23,411 nt of DNA, taken from positions 1 to 23,411 of the forward strand of contig USES01000015.1 of assembly GCA_900553785.1 (NCBI GenBank). Direction: 5' to 3'. The position numbers and the translations under genes were made by a program. This document shows, one piece after another, positions 8,280 through 16,412 of the stretch (the first letter of the stretch is position 1; every line of letters begins with the position of its first letter). The notes under the pieces were generated by a model, which made no database searches, was not told where the DNA came from, and saw only the letters and a list, made by a program, of their open reading frames with translations. The DNA comes from an uncultured Clostridium sp. (lineage in GTDB: Bacteria; Bacillota; Clostridia; TANB77; CAG-465).

Positions 8280-8307
8280 ACAAATATTGTCAAAAGGCCA
8301 TAGTATA
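8280..8307 (+). promoter_or_regulatory. Candidate sigma-K-like promoter of the collagen-like gene
   Basis: AC at 8280-8281 and CATAGTATA at 8299-8307 stand 17 bases apart. This matches the AC-N16/17-CATAnnnTA pattern of Bacillus sigma-K promoters. The predicted start near 8314 leaves room for the AGGAGGG site at 8324-8330. Collagen-like exosporium genes are controlled by sigma-K in Bacillus, so the match fits the product. A short degenerate motif in AT-rich DNA can occur by chance. Confidence 0.45.
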
Positions 8308-8340
8308 TATTGAGATATATGCTAGGAGGGAGTATATTTT

Positions 8341-9123
8341 ATGAATTCTTGCTGCGCAAGTAACAACAAAAGAGAATGTATGCCATACAATACAATATAT
8401 TGTACTGGTCCGCAAGGTGTTCAAGGTTTGCAGGGTGTACCTGGCCCAATGGGTCCAACAGGTCCACAAGGTGTTCAAGGATTACAAGGACCACAGGGAG
8501 CTACTGGACCAGCAGGGGCAGCAGGTGCCACAGGTAATGTAGGACCAATGGGACCACAAGGTATACAAGGCGCTCAAGGTGTAACAGGCCCAACTGGCCC
8601 AACTGGACCTACTGGAGCTACAGGTGCTACAGGTCCACAAGGCGCTCAGGGTATACAAGGTGCCCAAGGAGTTCAGGGACCAGCAGGAGCAGCTGGTGCG
8701 GTTGGCCCAACAGGTCCTGCTGCGACAGACACACTAGCGGTAGCACAATTACAAAAAAATACGGCTCAAACATTAACAGCGATAGGAAATTTAGTAGACT
8801 TTAATTTGACTAATGCTTTCAAAAATTCTAATGTAACTTCTACTGCTATAACAGTAACTAATGCTGGAACTTATCTTGTAAATTATGGTTTTAATGCCTC
8901 AAGTACTGCTGGCTCTGCATTAAGCCTTTACCAAAATGGAACCGAAATAAATTCTTCAAGGCTTCTTTTAAGAGATGATGTTGGCGAAATGTCTGGATCT
9001 ATTATAATTGCACTAGCAGCGGGAGATACGTTATCACTTGGAGCATCAGTAATTGTTACAAACCTTGTATTACCTGCAGGTGCGCTTAATGCTTACGTTA
9101 CATTGACTCCTCTATATATTTAA
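8341..9123 (+). CDS. Collagen-like (BclA-type) surface or spore glycoprotein
   Basis: 260 residues. A short Cys-containing head (residues 1-22, four Cys) precedes 35 uninterrupted Gly-X-Y triplets (23-127), rich in GPQ, GAT, GPT and GVQ. A C-terminal domain of about 130 residues (beta-strands, ending in VTLTPLYI) resembles the trimerising BclA/C1q-like domain. The expected product is a trimeric fibre with a collagen stalk and a globular tip, placed on the spore exosporium or cell surface. There is no classical signal peptide, as in exosporium collagen proteins. Thr-rich triplets would allow O-glycosylation. AGGAGGG lies 10 bases before the ATG. A sigma-K-like promoter precedes it and a terminator follows. 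The triplet DNA has higher GC than the surroundings because of Gly and Pro codons. Confidence 0.9.
   Translation: MNSCCASNNKRECMPYNTIYCTGPQGVQGLQGVPGPMGPTGPQGVQGLQGPQGATGPAGAAGATGNVGPMGPQGIQGAQGVTGPTGPTGPTGATGATGPQGAQGIQGAQGVQGPAGAAGAVGPTGPAATDTLAVAQLQKNTAQTLTAIGNLVDFNLTNAFKNSNVTSTAITVTNAGTYLVNYGFNASSTAGSALSLYQNGTEINSSRLLLRDDVGEMSGSIIIALAAGDTLSLGASVIVTNLVLPAGALNAYVTLTPLYI
8407..8721 (+). repeat. Gly-X-Y coding repeat (35 triplets)
   Basis: A nine-base periodic tract encodes the collagen stalk, with recurring units such as GGTCCACAAGG and GGTGTTCAAGG. Such tracts change length by slippage or recombination between strains. Confidence 0.9.
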
Positions 9124-9179
9124 AGGTATAAAGCAAAAGTAAATTATATAAGGCAGTATATCTTGTAATTTAATACTAT

Positions 9180-9235
9180 AAGTGAAGATATTATATAAGC
9201 TGTGCATAACAGCCTGTGTAATTCTTCGCTTTTTT
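9180..9235 (+). terminator. Terminator of the collagen-like gene
   Basis: AAGTGAAGA (9180-9188) pairs with TCTTCGCTT (9223-9231) with one G-U pair, followed by TTTTTT (9230-9235). Inside the loop a second hairpin GCTGT/ACAGC (9199-9203, 9208-9212) makes a two-storey structure. The 9124-9343 gap holds this terminator and the gap promoter, and nothing else I can recognise. Confidence 0.75.
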
Positions 9236-9289
9236 GTGTTATATACATATTTTTAGCTTAAAAATCTAATACTAATATGTATATATTAC

Positions 9290-9318
9290 TTGAAAATTCA
9301 TTTTTAGTGATATAAAAT
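9290..9318 (+). promoter_or_regulatory. Sigma-A promoter of the glycolytic operon
   Basis: TTGAAA (9290-9295) and TAAAAT (9313-9318) are 17 bases apart. The transcript should start near 9325, leaving about 19 bases to the gap start codon and a GGAGG site at 9331-9335. No CggR-type repressor gene or recognisable operator lies next to it. Confidence 0.65.
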
Positions 9319-9343
9319 ATACGTATAAATGGAGGTATTAAAT

Positions 9344-10348
9344 ATGAAAATTGGAATTAACGGATTTGGAAGAATCGGAAGTTTGGTGCTAAGGGCATCA
9401 TTAGAAAGGGAAAATACGGAAGTTGTAGCAATAAATGACCCTTTCATAGATAAAGAATATATGAAGTACATGTTGTTGTTTGATACAATACATGGAAAAC
9501 TTAATGCAACAGTAGATGTTGTAGAAGATGGTATAATTGTAAATGGTAAAAAAATTAAAGTATATAATTCAAAAGAACCAGCTCTTGTTCCATGGAATGA
9601 AACAGGAGCAGAATATATTGTAGAATCTTCAGGTGTATTTACATTAACTGAACAAGCATCAGAACATTTTAAAGGTGGAGCTAAAAAAGTAGTTATATCT
9701 GCACCTTCTAAAGATGCACCTATGTTTGTAGTTGGCGTAAATGAAAAAGAATACACAAAAGATATGAATGTTGTATCTAACGCATCTTGTACTACAAACT
9801 GCCTAGCACCTTTAGCTAAAGTTGTAAATGATAATTTTGGTATAGAAGAAGGACTTATGACTACAGTTCACTCTGTAACAGCAACTCAAAAAACGGTTGA
9901 CGGAGCTTCTAAAAAAGACTGGAGAGGTGGAAGAGCTGCAACATATAACATTATTCCATCATCTACAGGAGCTGCTAAAGCAGTAGGAAAAGTAATTCCA
10001 GAATTAAATGGAAAACTTACTGGTATGTCATTTAGAGTACCAACTCTTGATGTATCTGTTGTAGATTTAACTTGTAGACTAAAAAAACCTGCAACTTATG
10101 ATGAAATAGTTGCAAAAATTAAAGAAGCATGTGAAACTGAAATGAAAGGTATCATGAGCTATACAGAAGATGCAGTAGTTTCTTCAGACTTTATCCATGA
10201 CCCTCACACAAGTATATTTGATGTAAAAGCAGGTATTGCTTTAAGCGATACTTTTGTAAAATTGGTTGCTTGGTATGATAATGAATGGGGTTATTCAAAT
10301 AAAACTTTAGATTTAATAGAGCATATGTACGAAGTAGATAACAAATAA
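9344..10348 (+). CDS. gap: Glyceraldehyde-3-phosphate dehydrogenase
   Basis: 334 residues. It oxidises and phosphorylates glyceraldehyde 3-phosphate to 1,3-bisphosphoglycerate using NAD+. Seen: the Rossmann start INGFGRIGS, NDP with D32 near the nicotinamide cofactor as in NAD-dependent glycolytic enzymes, the catalytic SNASCTTNC with Cys149 and HS at 176-177, RVPT, and the C-terminal WYDNEWGYSNK. Length is standard. An upstream in-frame ATG at 9329 overlaps the ribosome binding site, so the start is placed at 9344. It is the first gene of gap-pgk-x-tpiA-gpmI-eno. No sign that it is the NADP-dependent anabolic paralogue. Confidence 0.97.
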   Translation: MKIGINGFGRIGSLVLRASLERENTEVVAINDPFIDKEYMKYMLLFDTIHGKLNATVDVVEDGIIVNGKKIKVYNSKEPALVPWNETGAEYIVESSGVFTLTEQASEHFKGGAKKVVISAPSKDAPMFVVGVNEKEYTKDMNVVSNASCTTNCLAPLAKVVNDNFGIEEGLMTTVHSVTATQKTVDGASKKDWRGGRAATYNIIPSSTGAAKAVGKVIPELNGKLTGMSFRVPTLDVSVVDLTCRLKKPATYDEIVAKIKEACETEMKGIMSYTEDAVVSSDFIHDPHTSIFDVKAGIALSDTFVKLVAWYDNEWGYSNKTLDLIEHMYEVDNK

Positions 10349-10369
10349 TTGTATCTTGAGGTGAGATGA

Positions 10370-11551
10370 ATGTTAAACAAAAAAACAATTGAGGATGTAG
10401 ACGTTAAAGGAAAGAAAGTATTAGTAAGATGTGATTTTAATGTGCCACTTGACACAGAAGATAAAAATATCATTACAAACGATAAAAGAATAGTTGAGTC
10501 ACTTCCTACAATTAACTACTTAATAGACCACGGTGCACGTGTTATCCTTTGTTCTCATATAGGGAAACATAAAGATAATTTAAGCTTAATGCCTGTTGCT
10601 AAAAGGCTTTCTGAACTATTAAATAAAGAAGTGCCTTTACTTCAAGATGTAATAGGTCCTAGTGTAATAGAAGCTGTAGATAAAATGCAAGACGGAGATG
10701 TAGTTCTTCTTGAAAATGTTAGAAAGTTTAAAGAAGAGGAAGAAAATGACCGCGAGTTTTCAAAATCTCTTGCTTCACTTGCAGATATATATGTAAATGA
10801 TGCATTTGGAACTGCACATAGAGCACACGCGTCAACTGTAGGAGTAACTGAATTTTTACCAGCTTATTGTGGTTATTTAATAAAAAAAGAGCTTGATGCA
10901 CTAGATAAAGGAATAAATAACCCTGTAAGACCACTCGTAGCAATAATTGGTGGTGCCAAGGTATCTAGTAAAATATCTGTATTAACAGAGCTAATTAACA
11001 AAGTAGATACTTTGCTTATTGGTGGAGGTATGGCCTTTACTTTTATAAAAGCACTTGGTGGTAAGATTGGTACATCATTGTGTGAAGAAGATAAGCTTGA
11101 TGAGGCAACTGAGATTTTGGCACAGGCTAAACTAAAAGGAGTAAAAGTACTTATAACGTCAGATGTTTATACAGCAGATAGTTATTCAAATGATGCTAAT
11201 AAAGGCTATGCAGATGCATTTAATATACCAGATGGACTTATGGGATTAGACATTGGTCCAAAGACTTTAGCTATGTTTGAAGAAGAAATAAAAAATGCAG
11301 GTACTGTTGTATGGAACGGCCCTGTGGGAGTTGCAGAGTTTTCAAACTATGCTCAAGGTACAAATGAGCTTGCACGATTTATAGCAGAATCTCGCGCTAT
11401 AAGCATAATAGGCGGAGGAGATAGTGCTGCTGCAGTAATAAAAGCAGGCTTTGAAGACAAGATGACTCACATATCTACAGGTGGAGGAGCATCATTAGAG
11501 TTTATGGAAGGAAAAACTTTACCAGGAATAGAAGCACTTTTGGATAAATAG
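10370..11551 (+). CDS. pgk: Phosphoglycerate kinase
   Basis: 393 residues, cytoplasmic. It transfers phosphate from 1,3-bisphosphoglycerate to ADP, the first ATP-yielding step of lower glycolysis. Seen: RCDFNVP (substrate-binding Arg/Asp/Asn), SHIGKHK, FGTAHRAHAS, GGAKVSSKI, the nucleotide-binding GGGDSAAAV and STGGGASLEFMEGK. Length is standard for bacteria. It follows gap by 21 bases, with GAGGTGAG before the ATG. The HIGKHK motif differs slightly from the common HLGRPKG, but the key His is kept. Confidence 0.97.
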   Translation: MLNKKTIEDVDVKGKKVLVRCDFNVPLDTEDKNIITNDKRIVESLPTINYLIDHGARVILCSHIGKHKDNLSLMPVAKRLSELLNKEVPLLQDVIGPSVIEAVDKMQDGDVVLLENVRKFKEEEENDREFSKSLASLADIYVNDAFGTAHRAHASTVGVTEFLPAYCGYLIKKELDALDKGINNPVRPLVAIIGGAKVSSKISVLTELINKVDTLLIGGGMAFTFIKALGGKIGTSLCEEDKLDEATEILAQAKLKGVKVLITSDVYTADSYSNDANKGYADAFNIPDGLMGLDIGPKTLAMFEEEIKNAGTVVWNGPVGVAEFSNYAQGTNELARFIAESRAISIIGGGDSAAAVIKAGFEDKMTHISTGGGASLEFMEGKTLPGIEALLDK

Positions 11552-11568
11552 TGCCGGAGGGACAATAT

Positions 11569-12036
11569 ATGAATGAAAAACGTTTTATACTAGTTATATT
11601 TTCTGCGATAGCATTAACTTTAATAATTTCTATTATTGTTTGCGTAAATGCCTTTAGCAAAAATGTCATTTATACATTAAATGTAGACAACGAGTATAGT
11701 GAAGAAAGTGCATTAAAAGCAAAACAATTATATGATACAAGTGAAATGAAAGACGAATTTGTGCAGACATTTGAAGAAATTTCTGCTGTGTTAAGTTCAA
11801 AACTTTTAGATGGAACTATCACAGATGAACAAGCCCTGAGAGGAAGTATTAAGAATATAAACAAAACACTTTCATCTAATGATTGGAGTGCCTTGAATTT
11901 AAATAGACCAGTAAAATGGATTGGAACATGGCACTTAAATGATAATGGATTTTTAAAGTTTAAGTTTTCTAGTAAAGCTTTTGAGCCTAGTTGGGTAAAC
12001 CAAGAATGTGTTTCAGAGTATATTGTTTTAAATTGA
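11569..12036 (+). CDS. Unknown membrane-anchored protein inside the glycolytic operon
   Basis: 155 residues, no family recognised. A hydrophobic segment (about 6-27) is followed by a hydrophilic domain with an acidic helix-rich middle (about 40-100) and a C-terminal part rich in aromatic residues (VKWIGTWHLNDNGF near 113-126). It looks like a type II anchored extracytoplasmic protein. A GTG overlapping the pgk stop is in frame, but GGAGGG at 11556-11561 lies seven bases before ATG 11569, so that start is chosen. It sits 17 bases after pgk and 13 bases before tpiA, with no promoter or terminator on either side, so it is co-transcribed with glycolysis enzymes. That is unusual, and its role is unknown. 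Confidence 0.8.
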   Translation: MNEKRFILVIFSAIALTLIISIIVCVNAFSKNVIYTLNVDNEYSEESALKAKQLYDTSEMKDEFVQTFEEISAVLSSKLLDGTITDEQALRGSIKNINKTLSSNDWSALNLNRPVKWIGTWHLNDNGFLKFKFSSKAFEPSWVNQECVSEYIVLN

Positions 12037-12049
12037 TAAAGAGGTATAT

Positions 12050-12820
12050 ATGAGAGAAAAATATATTATTGGTAATTGGAAAATGAACAAAACTACAAGT
12101 GAGGCCATTTCAATAATTAATTCTATAAATGTAAGGTTAGATAAAAAACAGAGTGTAAAGGTGGTTGTATGCCCACCTTTTACTTCCTTAGATAGAGTTC
12201 ATGAAAAATTAAATGAAACGGATATTTCACTTGGTGCTCAGAATGTGTATTTTATGCCTGCTGGAGCATTTACTGGTGAAGTAAGTGTAGAAATGCTAAA
12301 AGATATAGGAGTTACTTATTGTATAATAGGGCATAGTGAAAGAAGACAATATTTTGCTGAAACTGATGAAGCTGTAAATAAAAAAATGGAAGTTTTATTA
12401 GACAGTAATATTGTACCAATTCTTTGTGTAGGCGAAAGTCTAAATCAAAGAGAAAGTGGAGATTACAAAGATTTTGTTGAAATGCAGTTAAGAAAAGCAT
12501 ATTCTGGAATAGATTCAAGGAAAATAGAGAAAAGTATAATAGCATATGAACCTATATGGGCGATAGGAACTGGCGTTACTGCAACTCCAGATATTGCTCA
12601 AGATATGTGTGAATTTATTAGATATACAATAAAGAAAATGTACGGAGAAGATGTGGCAGGTAAAATATCTATACTTTATGGTGGCAGTGTTAATTTAAGT
12701 AACATAGAAGACATTATGAATAAAGTAGATATAGACGGTGTGCTAGTTGGAGGAGCAAGTTTAAAACCTGAATTTGTAGACATGATACTAACACAAAAAG
12801 ACAGAAAGGAAAACGTATGA
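12050..12820 (+). CDS. tpiA: Triosephosphate isomerase
   Basis: 256 residues, cytoplasmic TIM barrel. It interconverts dihydroxyacetone phosphate and glyceraldehyde 3-phosphate. Seen: GNWKMNK with Lys11, GHSERR with the electrophile His95, YEPIWAIGTG with the catalytic base Glu167 and the mobile loop, and the phosphate-binding ILYGGSV and GVLVGGASL. The stop overlaps the next start by four bases (ATGA), indicating translational coupling to gpmI. The ribosome binding site is AAGAGGT. Confidence 0.97.
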   Translation: MREKYIIGNWKMNKTTSEAISIINSINVRLDKKQSVKVVVCPPFTSLDRVHEKLNETDISLGAQNVYFMPAGAFTGEVSVEMLKDIGVTYCIIGHSERRQYFAETDEAVNKKMEVLLDSNIVPILCVGESLNQRESGDYKDFVEMQLRKAYSGIDSRKIEKSIIAYEPIWAIGTGVTATPDIAQDMCEFIRYTIKKMYGEDVAGKISILYGGSVNLSNIEDIMNKVDIDGVLVGGASLKPEFVDMILTQKDRKENV

Positions 12821-14364
12821 AAGATAAACAATATATGTTAATTGTATTAGATGGAGTTGGACTAAATGACACAGAGACAGGTAATGCTTTTAAGATGGCA
12901 TCTACACCTAATATAGACAGGCTAATAAATAAATACCCTAATTCAAATTTAAAGACAAGTGGTTTAAGTGTGGGACTTCCAGAAGGACAAATGGGTAATT
13001 CTGAAGTGGGCCATATGAGTATTGGGGCAGGACGTGTAATATACCAAGATTTAACGTTGATATCTAAAGAAATAGAAGATGGCAATTTTTTCAAGAACAA
13101 AGTATTAAAGGAAGCGTTTACAAATTGCAAACAAAACAATGGTAAACTTCATGTATTTGGACTTTTGTCTGATGGAGGAGTACATAGTCATATTGATCAT
13201 ATAATAGCACTGTTTGAAATGGCTAAACGTGAGGGAATAACTAAGGTATATTTACATGCTTTCATGGATGGAAGAGATACTTCTCCTACATCTGGAGTTG
13301 AGTTTATTAGACAATTTGAAAATGCTATAAAAGAAATTGGTGTTGGAAAAATTGCAACTCTTATGGGCAGATTTTATGCTATGGATAGAGATAATCGTTG
13401 GGACAGAATAGAAACTGCATATAATGCAATAGTATATGGCGAAGGTAAGAAAAGTAAAACTGCTGAAAGGGCAGTTGAGATGTCATATGAAGCTCAAGTT
13501 TTTGATGAGTTTATTTCCCCTATAGTTATAACAGGAGATGACTTAGAACCTATAGCAAAACTTGAAGAAGGTGACACTGTAGTATTTGCAAACTTTAGAC
13601 CAGATAGAGCAAGAGAGATAACGCACAGTATAATGGATGCAAAGTTTGATGGTTTTACAAGAAAAACTGGACAGATAAAGGGTGTTAAATTTGTTTGCAT
13701 GACAGAATATGATAAGTCTCTTAAAAATGTAAAAGTTGCATATAAAAAAGAAAAAATAGTAAATGGTTTAGGGGAATTCTTAGAAAAAAGAGGATATACA
13801 CAGCTAAGAATAGCTGAAACAGAAAAATATGCTCATGTTACATTCTTTTTAAATGGAGGAGAAGAAGCTACAAACCTTAATGAGAGTAGAATACTTGTCC
13901 CATCTCCAAAGGTTGCAACATATGACCTTAAACCCGAAATGTCTGCTTATGAAGTTACAGATAAAGTGCTAGATGTTTTACATGAGGCAAAAACTGATGT
14001 TATAATATTAAACTTTGCTAATGGAGATATGGTAGGACATACAGGAAACCTTGAAGCTGCTGTAAAAGCAGTTGAGGTTGTAGATGAATGTTTAGGTAAG
14101 ATTATAACTTGCCTAGAAGAAATTGGTGGAGAAGCAATAATTATAGCAGACCACGGAAATTGTGAGCAAATGATAGACTTAAAAACAGGAGAGCCAATAA
14201 CTTCACACACAACATTTAATGTACCAATAATTGTGGTATCTGATAGAGTTTCTGCTATAAAGTCTGGTGCGCTTACAGATGTTGCTCCAACGTTGATTGA
14301 CCTTATGGGTCTTACTAAACCAAAAGAAATGACAGGTATGTCACTTATACAAAAGAAACAATAA
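12817..14364 (+). CDS. gpmI: Cofactor-independent phosphoglycerate mutase
   Basis: 515 residues, the typical length of the two-domain manganese enzyme. It interconverts 3- and 2-phosphoglycerate through a phosphoserine intermediate. Seen: VLDGVG with metal-binding Asp12, PEGQMGNSEVGH with the nucleophile Ser62, DGRDTSP and GRFYAMDRDNRW of the phosphotransferase domain, and a C-terminal metal set in FANGDMVGHTG and ADHGNCE. The manganese enzyme is pH-sensitive and in Bacillus is tied to spore metabolism, which is known biology rather than seen here. AAAGGA within the tpiA end is the ribosome binding site. Confidence 0.97.
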   Translation: MKDKQYMLIVLDGVGLNDTETGNAFKMASTPNIDRLINKYPNSNLKTSGLSVGLPEGQMGNSEVGHMSIGAGRVIYQDLTLISKEIEDGNFFKNKVLKEAFTNCKQNNGKLHVFGLLSDGGVHSHIDHIIALFEMAKREGITKVYLHAFMDGRDTSPTSGVEFIRQFENAIKEIGVGKIATLMGRFYAMDRDNRWDRIETAYNAIVYGEGKKSKTAERAVEMSYEAQVFDEFISPIVITGDDLEPIAKLEEGDTVVFANFRPDRAREITHSIMDAKFDGFTRKTGQIKGVKFVCMTEYDKSLKNVKVAYKKEKIVNGLGEFLEKRGYTQLRIAETEKYAHVTFFLNGGEEATNLNESRILVPSPKVATYDLKPEMSAYEVTDKVLDVLHEAKTDVIILNFANGDMVGHTGNLEAAVKAVEVVDECLGKIITCLEEIGGEAIIIADHGNCEQMIDLKTGEPITSHTTFNVPIIVVSDRVSAIKSGALTDVAPTLIDLMGLTKPKEMTGMSLIQKKQ

Positions 14365-14389
14365 ATAAATTTTGAAAGGAAGTATTGTT

Positions 14390-15697
14390 ATGAAAGAAAT
14401 GAAAATTGAGAAAGTACATGCACGTGAGGTGCTAGATTCAAGAGGAAATCCAACTGTAGAAGTTGATGTTACACTTGAAAATGGCGCATTTGGTCGTGCT
14501 ATAGTTCCATCAGGAGCAAGCACAGGTGCATTTGAAGCAGTTGAGTTAAGAGATCAAGATAAATCTCGTTACCTTGGGAAAGGAGTACTTAAAGCAGTTA
14601 GCAATGTAAATGATGTAATAGCAGCTAATGTAATAGGCATGAATTCATATGATCAAGAAGCAGTAGATAAGAAAATGATTGAATTAGACGGTACAAATAA
14701 CAAGGGACGTCTTGGTGCAAATGCAATACTTGGAGTATCTATGGCAGTGATGCGTGCAGCGGCAGACAGTGAAAAATTACCTGTGTTTAAATATATTGCA
14801 AATGACGGAGTAACTCTTCCAGTTCCTATGATGAATATTTTAAATGGTGGAAAGCATGCAGATAACAGTGTAAATATACAGGAGTTCATGATAATGCCAG
14901 TTGGTGCACCAAACTTTCATGAAGCACTTCGTATGTGTGCAGAAGTATTCCATAATTTAAAAGCTGTTTTAAAATCTAAAGGATATAGCACAGCAGTAGG
15001 AGATGAGGGTGGTTTTGCACCTAACCTTAAAGAAGATGAAGAAGCGTTTATATACATAGTTGAGGCTGTAAAAGCTGCAGGATATGTGCCAGGTAAAGAT
15101 TTTAAAATTGCAGTAGATGCAGCTGCAACTGAAATGTATGATGAAGCCAAAAAGCTTGGCCATGAAGGTTCATATTATTTCTGGAAAACAGATAAATTGT
15201 TTACAGTAGATGAAATGATTTCTTACTGGGAAACAATGGCTGAAAAGTATCCAATAGTGTCACTAGAAGATGGCCTTGCAGAAGAAGATTGGGAAGGTTG
15301 GAAACGTTTAACAGATAGACTTGGTAAAAAGATTCAATTAGTAGGAGATGACCTATTCGTAACTAATGTAGAACGTCTTAAAAAAGGAATAGATTTAGGT
15401 GTTGCAAATTCAATATTGATAAAGGTAAACCAAATAGGGACAATAACCGAAACACTTGCTGCAATTAAAATGGCAAATGAAGCAGGATATACAGCAGTTG
15501 TATCACATCGTTCTGGTGAGACAGAAGATACAACAATAGCAGACCTTGTTGTTGCATTAAATGCAGGACAAATTAAAACAGGCGCTCCTTCTAGAACAGA
15601 TAGAGTATGTAAATATAACCAACTATTAAGAATTGAAGAAGAACTAGGAGACAAAGCTAAATATCTTGGAATGAAAGCATTTAAATCAATTGAATAA
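14390..15697 (+). CDS. eno: Enolase
   Basis: 435 residues. It dehydrates 2-phosphoglycerate to phosphoenolpyruvate and often also acts as an RNA degradosome or surface protein. Seen: REVLDSRGNPTVEV, SGASTGAFEAVELRD (active-site loop), LNGGKHADN, GDEGGFAPNL with the catalytic Glu, SLEDGLAEEDWEGW, LIKVNQIGT with the catalytic Lys, and SHRSGETEDT. The TTG at 14372 is in frame but precedes the AAAGGA site (14375-14380), so ATG 14390 is chosen. It is the last gene of the operon, 25 bases after gpmI, and a terminator follows. Confidence 0.97.
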   Translation: MKEMKIEKVHAREVLDSRGNPTVEVDVTLENGAFGRAIVPSGASTGAFEAVELRDQDKSRYLGKGVLKAVSNVNDVIAANVIGMNSYDQEAVDKKMIELDGTNNKGRLGANAILGVSMAVMRAAADSEKLPVFKYIANDGVTLPVPMMNILNGGKHADNSVNIQEFMIMPVGAPNFHEALRMCAEVFHNLKAVLKSKGYSTAVGDEGGFAPNLKEDEEAFIYIVEAVKAAGYVPGKDFKIAVDAAATEMYDEAKKLGHEGSYYFWKTDKLFTVDEMISYWETMAEKYPIVSLEDGLAEEDWEGWKRLTDRLGKKIQLVGDDLFVTNVERLKKGIDLGVANSILIKVNQIGTITETLAAIKMANEAGYTAVVSHRSGETEDTTIADLVVALNAGQIKTGAPSRTDRVCKYNQLLRIEEELGDKAKYLGMKAFKSIE

Positions 15698-15705
15698 TTA
15701 AGATT

Positions 15706-15738
15706 ACAAAGCCGCTTAAAAAAGCGACTTTGTTTTTT
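15706..15738. terminator. Terminator of the glycolytic operon
   Basis: ACAAAGCCGCTT (15706-15717) pairs with AAGCGACTTTGT (15722-15733) with one C-A mismatch and a four-base loop, then TTTTTT. It touches the stop codon of the convergent gene at 15737, so it may also help end that transcript, although the T-run on that side is weak. Confidence 0.85.
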
Positions 15739-16033
15739 AAGATATAGTAATTGAAGTTACGGTAATGGATATTCTATGTACGGGACAGTTATCACTTAAA
15801 CAAAGGTTAATAGGAATATTTAAGAAAGCTTTGCGTATGTAGTAGATTGAGCCATTAGTTATTTCGAGTAGTGCATAACTTGTAGTGGCACTTAAAACTC
15901 TTATGTAGTAACCATTTTGCAAAGAAATAAACTCAGTAGAATTAGTTATAATTCTAGTAGTTTCTTTGTTTGAGGTACAGCATCTTGTACAGCAACAGTC
16001 ATTTATTGTTAGAGTTACTGAAAATGTGTTCAT
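15737..16033 (-). CDS. Small Cys-rich protein, paralogue of the neighbouring gene (B of tandem pair)
   Basis: 98 residues, family not recognised. The N-terminus carries a Cys cluster (CCCTRCC at 13-19) and two more Cys follow near residues 78 and 82. The rest alternates in beta-sandwich style, with the phrase LQNGYYIRVLSATTSYALLEITN. The protein at 16045-16362 has LLNGYTLSISISTNNTSNLRFTN at the matching place, so the two are divergent tandem duplicates. There is no signal peptide. AGGAGGAG at 16039-16046 (complement) is the ribosome binding site and overlaps the upstream gene's stop codon, indicating coupled translation. The shared promoter resembles sigma-K sites. A spore-coat or surface role is possible, by inference from promoter and Cys content. 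Confidence 0.7.
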   Translation of the reverse strand: MNTFSVTLTINDCCCTRCCTSNKETTRIITNSTEFISLQNGYYIRVLSATTSYALLEITNGSIYYIRKAFLNIPINLCLSDNCPVHRISITVTSITIS

Positions 16034-16044
16034 AAATACTCCTC

Positions 16045-16362
16045 CTAATTATTACAAGATTCTTTACAACATCTTGCTTGAACAAATACGCTTACTCTAA
16101 AAATTGTATTTTCCACTGGTAAATCAAAAGTAACAACCGTATCGTTTGCTATGTTAAATTGTATGTCTATTCCAAACATTGTATTTGTAAATCTCAAATT
16201 CGATGTGTTATTAGTGGAGATTGAAATACTTAATGTATAGCCATTAAGGAGTTCTAAGGTGCTATTTTGGCTAACATTAGAATATGCATTTTCACGTGTG
16301 ACTGGTGTTCCACTTTGACACATCTGTTGTCTAATTATTACTGTGTAGCATATATTATCCAT
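16045..16362 (-). CDS. Small Cys-containing protein, paralogue of the neighbouring gene (A of tandem pair)
   Basis: 105 residues, family not recognised. It is the first gene of the two-gene leftward unit. Cys at 5 and 15 lie near the N-terminus, and CCKESC lies at the C-terminus, whereas the partner has its Cys cluster near the N-terminus. The middle is predicted beta-strands rich in Asn, Ser and Thr. No signal peptide or membrane segment is seen. The ATG at 16362 follows GAGGCGAGGG. The complementary strand just upstream carries AC-N16-CATAATATA, a sigma-K-like promoter, while no sigma-A promoter is evident. A spore-coat protein is a reasonable guess; direct evidence is lacking. Confidence 0.7.
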   Translation of the reverse strand: MDNICYTVIIRQQMCQSGTPVTRENAYSNVSQNSTLELLNGYTLSISISTNNTSNLRFTNTMFGIDIQFNIANDTVVTFDLPVENTIFRVSVFVQARCCKESCNN

Positions 16363-16385
16363 AACCCTCGCCTCGTTTATACTAA

Positions 16386-16412
16386 TATATTATGAAAGTA
16401 TTCCTTTTGTGT
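16386..16412 (-). promoter_or_regulatory. Candidate sigma-K-like promoter of the tandem paralogue pair
   Basis: On the complementary strand CATAATATA (16394 down to 16386) is preceded by AC at 16412-16411 with 16 bases between. The predicted transcript start near 16379 leaves a 16-base leader to the ATG. The same pattern precedes the collagen-like gene. The motif is short and the region is AT-rich. Confidence 0.4.

Noticed and set aside
8407..8721. Periodic tract that could be mistaken for a CRISPR-type repeat array
   Set aside because: The period is nine bases, there are no spacers, and the tract is an open frame of Gly-X-Y codons.
9304..9756. 150-codon open frame on the minus strand opposite gap
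   Set aside because: It is the reverse of a certain gap gene, has no ribosome binding site and its protein has no recognisable features.
15334..15654. 106-codon open frame on the minus strand opposite eno
   Set aside because: It lies entirely inside a well-supported enolase gene and has no start signals; it reflects the biased codon use of the opposite strand.
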